NCBI GenBank assembly: GCA_964390695.1
Contig: CAYMKI010000129.1
Span: 1-9,176 of the forward strand
Reading direction: 5' to 3'
Source of the DNA: CAWACC01 sp964390695
Lineage (GTDB): Bacteria > Chlamydiota > Chlamydiia > Chlamydiales > Parachlamydiaceae
DNA: 9,176 nucleotides
Shown: piece by piece, positions 1-4,826 of the stretch
How positions within the stretch are numbered: position 1 is the stretch's first letter
Layout: each line of letters starts with the position of its first letter
Notes under the pieces: generated by a model
Databases searched by the model: none
Seen by the model: the letters and a program-made list of their open reading frames with translations, nothing else
Told to the model about the DNA's origin: nothing
Made by a program: the position numbers and the translations under genes

Positions 1-670
1 CTAAGGTAATAATGATAATCCGGAGTGTATTTGCCAGCCAGGATACTGCGATCAGCACAGGCAAATTCCACCAAAAACGATTGGAATTACCTAGAAACAT
101 GTACGCTACGACACTGCCTGCAATCAACATAGATTGCAGGGTATTCAAACCCGCGCATGCCACTTCTATAGAAATAGGCATACCGTTCACTACCATCAGC
201 GTGCCTTGACGCGAGACATCCATGCCAAAATACGTCAGTACTCTATCACAAGCCCAAGCTCCTGAAAGGCGAAACCACCACCCGATTTGATTGGCATCCA
301 TAGAAATCCAGGGAAATGCCATTAAAGGCAAAATGAGTAGTTTTTTTATATGAAGCCACCTCTCTTTTGGCAATCTTGAAGAAAGCCAAGAGCCTAAAGC
401 CCACGTCCAGCTGAGCGTGAGAAAGAATGTGGAATTAAGACCCGTGCCTAGCAAAAATAGTACTATGCACAGGAAAAATTGTCTTAAATCAATAGGCGAA
501 GGATCTTCTAGAAAACACCAAGGCTTTCCAATCCAGTAAAACAGGGGAATGGCTACCAAGATTGGCAAAGTATCATCCGAAGAGGTCATCCAGGAGGTAT
601 CACGCAACCAGATAAAGCCGGCGTATACCCCCAGAAATATTAAAAAAGCCTTATCATTGCCTCTATTCAT
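1..670 (-). CDS. Exosortase/archaeosortase-family membrane protease (C-terminus beyond window)
   Basis: I read 223 uninterrupted codons on the minus strand from the ATG at 670 to the window edge. The protein is very hydrophobic, with probable membrane segments near residues 8-22, 35-48, 65-80, 82-96, 108-122, 173-194 and 201-223. The family signature is visible: EVACAGLNTL places the presumed catalytic Cys at residue 172, and WLANTLRI places the conserved Arg at 217. The third catalytic residue, a His, would lie past the edge. In known systems these integral membrane enzymes cleave C-terminal sorting signals (PEP-CTERM type) and help send proteins to the cell surface, often with exopolysaccharide. 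The ATG overlaps the TGA of the upstream TPR gene (ATGA), which implies translational coupling. No substrate with a sorting signal is visible here. The family call is fairly sure; the subfamily is unknown. Confidence 0.82.
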   Translation of the reverse strand, partial: MNRGNDKAFLIFLGVYAGFIWLRDTSWMTSSDDTLPILVAIPLFYWIGKPWCFLEDPSPIDLRQFFLCIVLFLLGTGLNSTFFLTLSWTWALGSWLSSRLPKERWLHIKKLLILPLMAFPWISMDANQIGWWFRLSGAWACDRVLTYFGMDVSRQGTLMVVNGMPISIEVACAGLNTLQSMLIAGSVVAYMFLGNSNRFWWNLPVLIAVSWLANTLRIIIITL

Positions 671-2682
671 TTAGTTACGGATTTATTCATTTCTTCGTTA
701 ATTTTCTTGTAATTTTCTTGAAGCATGGAATTCGTAGGATACTCTCTCAATAACTCCTCCGTAAGTTGCTTGGCTTTGCTTAGATCTTTATCTAAATAGG
801 CTTTGCGGGCGAGATATGATTTGGCTTCCGGAGAGGTGCTCACAATGGACTCATAAATTTTATTTGCTTCATCGAGTTTATTTTCTAGCAAAGCGATGCG
901 CGCCAAGGTTTCTTTTCCGCTTACATCTTTTTCTAATAGAGGCTGGGCATGAATGATCTCCTCAGCAGTTTTTAGATCTCCTTGGTCGATATAGATCAAG
1001 CTCAGCAGCCAAGCCGCTCTTTTGCCCACATCATCTGGTTCTTTGTAGATGGCACTGAGATATTTCAATGCTTCTTGGGGTTTTTTATTGGCGATGAGAA
1101 TTTCACCAATAAGCATGGATAGGGCCGGAGTGGAATTCTGCTTAAGTGCAAAGGCTAAAGCCTCATCGCTGGACCTGTTGCGTTTGAGGGCTTCCGCATA
1201 CTCGAAAGCCAGCCAATCCGGATAGTTTTTGGGAATAACAGCCAACTGATGTAAAGCGATGGCTGCTTCATCCCATCCTGCCGCTAATAACGCCGCGGTG
1301 AAAGCTTCCGGCCCCTTGAGGAGTTCAACAAAATTGTCGGGTAGCTTATTTGACTCGCTCGGCGGATTCTCCGAGAAATATTCTAATTGTGCAAATAGCA
1401 AAGGAGTATCTTTGGCGACGGTGATGGAATGTGTGGAATTAGGAGCTTTAAAATCTTCAATGACGACTTTGTTGGCTTCTTCAGTAAAGCCTCCAGTTTT
1501 TCTGTACAGCAAGATTTTTTTTAACGACTGCTCCAGAAGAGGACTCCAAGAGGCAAAAGCAAAGGGGTTATACTGTAGCAGTATATAAGCTTCTTTTTCA
1601 TTTCCCTCTTTAAGATGCTGAAATAACCTTAGCCAAAAGGCGGTCTGCTGCGAGGTCAAGTATTTCTCATGCTCCGGTATACGATCGAATTCATGTGCAT
1701 TCCAAAATTGCCCGGCAGGCAATGCTAATAGGTAATTCAAATAAGGCGATAGCTTTCCTTCAGGATGTTTGACTGCAGCCCAATCAAATTGGATGGGCAA
1801 CAATACGCGGTTCCAGAAATACGTTTTGATCCAGATAAAATCCAAGGAAGGTTCTGCTAAGCTTTCCTTCCACAACCCCATGGCATTGGCATACTGTTTG
1901 TGCCTTAGATAATATTCTGCCAATTGGTCTTTCAAAAATAAGTTCTTTGGATCTGTTTGCAGAGCGGCTAAGTACTCCAGCAAAGCTTGTGAATTCTGAT
2001 TATAGGTTTCTAGCAGCTTACCTCGATAGGAGAGGACTTCGGTATTTTTGGGATCTTTGGTATAAGCTTGAGTAAGGTAATCCCACGATTCTTTTGGATT
2101 GTCCAAGGCATTTAGCAATGCTAGACGGACGAGACGTGGAATATCCGAAGGGCCCGAAAAAGAACGGCTTTTCAGCAGTTCTTGGGACTCCTTGCGTTTG
2201 CCTTCCTGCAGCAACTTGTCCGCATCAAGGATAAACCATGTTTCTGGTTTTGTTTCTCGGCCGCTCCAGTTGTTGCGAATTTCTTGATAATCACGTGTTC
2301 TACCTGTGGAGACCAGGGCATTGGCAATCATAATGGCGGCTTTTTCATGGCGGTCAAATTCTTTAGGATAATACTCATAGAGCTGCAAAAGCTCGGGCAC
2401 ATTCCCTGTATTTTCAGAAATCAGGACCAGCAAATCAAACCACTGCTTTCCGTTCTCAGTGTTAGGATTTATATTTTCGGCATACTGTCTAATTACTTCA
2501 AGAGCCTCTTCGGGCTTGTTTTGCTTAAATAGCTCTTTAGCTTTTTCTATATCTTTTCGTTCTTCTTCTTTGTTATAAGTCCATCTTTTCCATCGGTGTT
2601 GCAACGAGGGCCAGTAGAGATATGAAATAACCAGTCCCAAGGCGCAAATGAATGTGAGAGCCAGTAAGAAAACCTTTCGCAT
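667..2682 (-). CDS. Membrane-anchored TPR-repeat protein
   Basis: A 671-residue protein starting at an ATG with GGAG about nine bases upstream. Residues 4-25 form one hydrophobic segment after a short basic start (MRKVF), so it is an uncleaved anchor or signal peptide. There is no convincing lipobox, since the Cys at 13 lacks the expected flanking residues. The rest is helical, with TPR-like units clearest near residues 46-75, 214-246, 248-276, 556-584, 590-618 and 622-652. They show the usual small residue/Tyr spacing and Pro-Asn or Asp-Pro endings. The middle (about 280-540) is more diverged. TPR arrays bind protein partners and have no catalytic role. Overlap with the exosortase gene suggests the two act together at the envelope. 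TPR lipoproteins accompany some PEP-CTERM/exosortase systems, but I cannot claim orthology to them. The specific function is unknown. Confidence 0.85.
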   Translation of the reverse strand: MRKVFLLALTFICALGLVISYLYWPSLQHRWKRWTYNKEEERKDIEKAKELFKQNKPEEALEVIRQYAENINPNTENGKQWFDLLVLISENTGNVPELLQLYEYYPKEFDRHEKAAIMIANALVSTGRTRDYQEIRNNWSGRETKPETWFILDADKLLQEGKRKESQELLKSRSFSGPSDIPRLVRLALLNALDNPKESWDYLTQAYTKDPKNTEVLSYRGKLLETYNQNSQALLEYLAALQTDPKNLFLKDQLAEYYLRHKQYANAMGLWKESLAEPSLDFIWIKTYFWNRVLLPIQFDWAAVKHPEGKLSPYLNYLLALPAGQFWNAHEFDRIPEHEKYLTSQQTAFWLRLFQHLKEGNEKEAYILLQYNPFAFASWSPLLEQSLKKILLYRKTGGFTEEANKVVIEDFKAPNSTHSITVAKDTPLLFAQLEYFSENPPSESNKLPDNFVELLKGPEAFTAALLAAGWDEAAIALHQLAVIPKNYPDWLAFEYAEALKRNRSSDEALAFALKQNSTPALSMLIGEILIANKKPQEALKYLSAIYKEPDDVGKRAAWLLSLIYIDQGDLKTAEEIIHAQPLLEKDVSGKETLARIALLENKLDEANKIYESIVSTSPEAKSYLARKAYLDKDLSKAKQLTEELLREYPTNSMLQENYKKINEEMNKSVTK

Positions 2683-2911
2683 GATTCAACTCCATGTATG
2701 TTGTCTATACCCAAACACCCTGAAAAAAAAGAATTTCCATCCAGTTACCCCTAAAATTCGATCTGTAAAACAGGTTCCATGCTATAACACTGGCGCTGTT
2801 TTAATAGTTTGAGCGCAGAAGTTATCGTTGAGGACCAAAACCAAATTTCAGGTTGTTGGGGTCTATATGCCAGTTAATTAAAATTTTTATACTAGCTCAG
2901 CCTATTTAGAT

Positions 2912-2925
2912 CAATAAATTTATTG
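2912..2925. repeat. 14-bp perfect palindrome CAATAAATTTATTG
   Basis: The sequence CAATAAATTTATTG is perfectly self-complementary. Its place between divergent genes would suit a dimeric regulator. It is built mostly of A and T in an AT-rich stretch, so chance is a real alternative. Confidence 0.35.
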
Positions 2926-2945
2926 GTTAAAGCTAAAAACATTTC

Positions 2946-3047
2946 AACCAAAGAGCCTACAGAGAACACAGAGATATATAGAATCGCAAGTTAGAATAGT
3001 TTGCTCCGATTTTTGAACCCTATGTGTCTTCTGCACCCTCTGTTGTT
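2946..3047. repeat. Diverged inverted pair of CACAGAG-type repeats
   Basis: The plus-strand segment 2946-2977 (core TACAGAGAACACAGAG) and the reverse complement of 3016-3047 (core TGCAGAAGACACATAG) align without gaps, matching at about 20 of the first 28 positions. A spacer of 38 bases separates them. The purine-rich CACAGAG wording resembles a short dispersed repeat I have seen in unrelated bacterial genomes. The two copies look like decayed members of one family in opposite orientation, or the arms of an old palindromic element. Confidence 0.45.
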
Positions 3048-3107
3048 AACCCAGTTACACCCTTTGTAGATCTAATAATAGTTGTTGTTGTATGTGATTA
3101 CAAATCG

Positions 3108-3159
3108 ATTTAGTTTTTAAAATAATATTCTTATAAATTGCGATTTAATAAAACTAAAT
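3108..3159. repeat. 10-bp inverted repeat in AT-rich leader
   Basis: ATTTAGTTTT at 3108-3117 is exactly complementary to AAAACTAAAT at 3150-3159, with a 32-base spacer. It lies about 100 bases upstream of the phosphatase start. The composition is very AT-rich, so significance is doubtful. Confidence 0.3.
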
Positions 3160-3205
3160 AACGTAACAGATTAATTGAAAATGGTGTTGATGTTAATCTG
3201 GTAGA

Positions 3206-3234
3206 TTGTTACAATAATTTATTTATTCTTAAAT
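3206..3234 (+). promoter_or_regulatory. Candidate promoter for the PPP phosphatase
   Basis: TTGTTA (3206-3211), a 17-base spacer and TTAAAT (3229-3234) match the sigma-70 consensus at four of six positions in each box. Transcription would start near 3241, leaving a leader of only about 15 bases. The surrounding AT-richness makes such matches easy to find by chance. Confidence 0.3.
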
Positions 3235-3255
3235 AATATAACAAAAGTATACAAA

Positions 3256-4590
3256 ATGAATGTAAATAGTTTTATTTCTGATAATATATTTCCATCCTTC
3301 TATTCTGACAGTAATAGCTCTGGCTTTTACTCGGAAAATACAGACGATGTGATGTACGATGTTCCACAAGATACCCCCGATGTCGTTTTCATGGAGGACG
3401 ACGAAATACCTCTGTTGTTTAGGGAGTTTCCTACCTTAAGGGAATTGCTGAAACTCAGCCCAGCAGAGTGGGAGCAGCGCCTTTTCAAGGACTTCAATCA
3501 GCTAGTCGACTATTATTGTGCAGTATGTGTGACAGCTTCAGGACTGCAAGCAGACATTAGTTTTATGGAAAAGCACGATCTTCCTGCGGGTTCAGAAATT
3601 GCAGTGATTGGCGATATTCATGGCAATGGTTTACGTCTTGATCTGACTTTCAAATCTTTACAGAAGCAAGGTTTTCTGGACGAGCATTATCAGTGCAAAT
3701 TGGGCAAATACGTAGTTTTTCTGGGCGATTACGTAGATAGAGGATCGAATAATCTCAAGGTGCTAGAGATGGTAATGGCATTTAAGCTAGAGAATCCTTT
3801 GCATGTCTTTCTTCTGCGCGGCAATCATGAAGACGTCAAAACAGTCCAATCACACCAAGCCTTTTACACACAGCATGACCCTAAATATGTGCGTTATTTA
3901 AGCGATTCTGACAATGTAGGCAAATTGCAACAATTGTACCAGAAACTGCCGGTAGCCATTTACCTCGGAGAAAGAAATCAAACATCCCAGCCAAGCGAAT
4001 ATATGCAATTTTGCCACGGCCTATTTCACCTGTACACAGATCCGCAAAAACTTCTTGCAGCCCCTGAGCTGCATGCAAGTTTAGTGGTTAAAGAAGAAAA
4101 CACCTGGAGCGAGAGAATAGAGCTGATTAAGAAGAACTGGTTTTTTGGAAATGATGAAAACACAATAAAAACAATGAAACAGTATCTGGCTATTTTTAAA
4201 CTTGAAGAGCTAGCGAAAGAGATCAAACCTAAACTTCAAGATATATATTGGCTTGATGTAGATAAGCAGCAGGACCTCAACAAAGCCGAACGTAAAAAAA
4301 TCTCCCCAGAATATGCCAAGGCTTATCTGCGAGTGAGCAGTTCAAATAACTTTAAAGTGAAGCAGATCATACGTGGGCATCAACAAGGCGGAATATGGTC
4401 TGCCGGTGAAAACAACAAAAAGAATTTCATCTTCACAGTAGATCCTTCTGCTTTCCCTCATCGTCACATGTTCATGAAAATTAAATTATCCTCCAAGATC
4501 AAAGACTGTAAAAAGTCGATTGTCTGTATGCCTATGAATGCCAACGCGGAGCATGTGTTGAGGCATACGGTAGAATTCACCACGAATTGA
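3256..4590 (+). CDS. Eukaryotic-type PPP-family serine/threonine protein phosphatase
   Basis: A 444-residue protein carrying the full set of PPP metallophosphatase motifs in order: GDIHG at 119-123, GDYVDRG at 157-163, RGNHE at 188-192, a metal-binding His in CHG at 254, and RGH at 373-375. Family members use two bridging metals to remove phosphate from Ser/Thr. The LRGNHE wording matches eukaryotic PPP enzymes (PP1, PP2A, PP5), though compact bacterial PPP enzymes also exist. About 110 residues precede the catalytic core. The first 35 are rich in Ser, Asn and acidic residues and lack a membrane segment, which would suit a type III secreted protein, but this is inference. The start is uncertain: no Shine-Dalgarno sequence precedes 3256, and the next in-frame ATG (3352) has no better one. 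A target-site duplication overlaps the last base of its stop codon without changing it. Confidence 0.88.
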   Translation: MNVNSFISDNIFPSFYSDSNSSGFYSENTDDVMYDVPQDTPDVVFMEDDEIPLLFREFPTLRELLKLSPAEWEQRLFKDFNQLVDYYCAVCVTASGLQADISFMEKHDLPAGSEIAVIGDIHGNGLRLDLTFKSLQKQGFLDEHYQCKLGKYVVFLGDYVDRGSNNLKVLEMVMAFKLENPLHVFLLRGNHEDVKTVQSHQAFYTQHDPKYVRYLSDSDNVGKLQQLYQKLPVAIYLGERNQTSQPSEYMQFCHGLFHLYTDPQKLLAAPELHASLVVKEENTWSERIELIKKNWFFGNDENTIKTMKQYLAIFKLEELAKEIKPKLQDIYWLDVDKQQDLNKAERKKISPEYAKAYLRVSSSNNFKVKQIIRGHQQGGIWSAGENNKKNFIFTVDPSAFPHRHMFMKIKLSSKIKDCKKSIVCMPMNANAEHVLRHTVEFTTN

Positions 4591-4598
4591 TCCCTCAG

Positions 4599-4722
4599 CA
4601 GCAGTTCCCGCTAAATCTGCATTCACCCAGGGGCGCGTTGCCCCTTCGGGGCCGCCTTCCCCTGGGCTACCGTCTTTCGCCCCATTCTGGGGCTCGTGAT
4701 TTTTTTTTAGCGGGAACTGCTG
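4599..4722. mobile_element. 124-bp MITE-like palindromic element with GC-rich core
   Basis: The ends are a perfect 17-bp inverted repeat: CAGCAGTTCCCGCTAAA (4599-4615) and its complement (4706-4722). A 9-bp direct repeat flanks both, as expected after transposition. The core is far richer in GC than its surroundings. It holds nested hairpins: CCCAGGGG (4626-4633) with CCCCTGGG (4659-4666), enclosing GCCCC-TTC-GGGGC (4640-4652), and then GCCCC-ATTCT-GGGGC (4679-4693). It encodes no transposase, so it would need one in trans. A 9-bp duplication is typical of several IS families (for example IS1 and many IS4-type elements), so I do not assign one. The CCCAGGG...CCCTGGGCTA...GCCCC...GGGGC core resembles a palindromic repeat I recall from other bacterial genomes. 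Short open frames crossing it on both strands are artefacts. Confidence 0.82.
4679..4708 (+). terminator. Terminator-like hairpin inside the element
   Basis: GCCCC-ATTCT-GGGGC (4679-4693) is followed after six bases by nine Ts (4700-4708). The gap between stem and T-run is longer than ideal for a rho-independent terminator. It lies about 90 bases past the phosphatase stop, so the element may have brought or replaced a terminator for that gene. Confidence 0.4.
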
Positions 4723-4739
4723 ATCCCTCAGGACTTTCA

Positions 4740-4768
4740 TTGACAGTTTATTCTTGCTTGGATAAAGT
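4740..4768 (+). promoter_or_regulatory. Strong candidate promoter for the NSF-like ATPase
   Basis: A perfect -35 box TTGACA (4740-4745), a 17-base spacer and TAAAGT (4763-4768, four of six matches to TATAAT) predict transcription starting near 4775, about 50 bases before the ATPase start. The -35 box begins nine bases beyond the right target-site duplication, so the promoter was probably there before the element arrived. Confidence 0.6.
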
Positions 4769-4826
4769 AGGCGATCCCAATATGTTTATATAAATCTCTT
4801 GCATCATCATTTCCAGGAATAAATCT

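Larger units (their letters stand above)
2683..3255. other. Long AT-rich divergent intergenic region
   Basis: These 573 bases separate the minus-strand TPR/exosortase pair from the plus-strand genes. I see no convincing coding frame or RNA gene. The region must hold promoters in both directions. It also contains a 14-bp palindrome, a pair of diverged CACAGAG-type inverted repeats and a 10-bp inverted repeat, each listed separately. The half nearest the phosphatase (from about 3100) is extremely AT-rich. Confidence 0.7.
4590..4731. repeat. 9-bp target-site duplication flanking the element
   Basis: ATCCCTCAG occurs at 4590-4598 and again at 4723-4731, immediately outside the terminal inverted repeats. 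The match can be stretched to 11 bases (TGATCCCTCAG at 4588-4598 and 4721-4731), but the extra TG on the right already belongs to the inverted repeat, so 9 bp is the symmetrical reading. The inferred empty site is GAATTGATCCCTCAGGACTT. Confidence 0.8.

Noticed and set aside
12..209. Short plus-strand frame opposite the exosortase gene
   Set aside because: It is antisense to the catalytic region of a clear membrane protease, with no ribosome site or recognisable product.
1259..2532. Plus-strand frames of 62-116 codons opposite the TPR gene
   Set aside because: They are antisense shadows of a well-supported 671-residue gene and show no motifs.
2644..2682. Lipoprotein signal for the TPR protein
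   Set aside because: The only early Cys (residue 13) sits inside the hydrophobic segment without the usual Leu-x-Gly/Ala-Cys context, so a membrane anchor is more likely.
2683..3255. CRISPR array or tandem repeats in the long intergenic region
   Set aside because: There are no regularly spaced direct repeats; the repeated wording is two diverged inverted copies and AT-rich palindromes.
4486..4793. Open frames on both strands through the GC-rich element (4486-4740 minus, 4587-4793 plus)
   Set aside because: They read through the inverted repeats and hairpins, overlap the phosphatase gene end and the ATPase promoter, and have low-complexity Pro/Gly/Arg/Leu translations typical of spurious frames in repeats.
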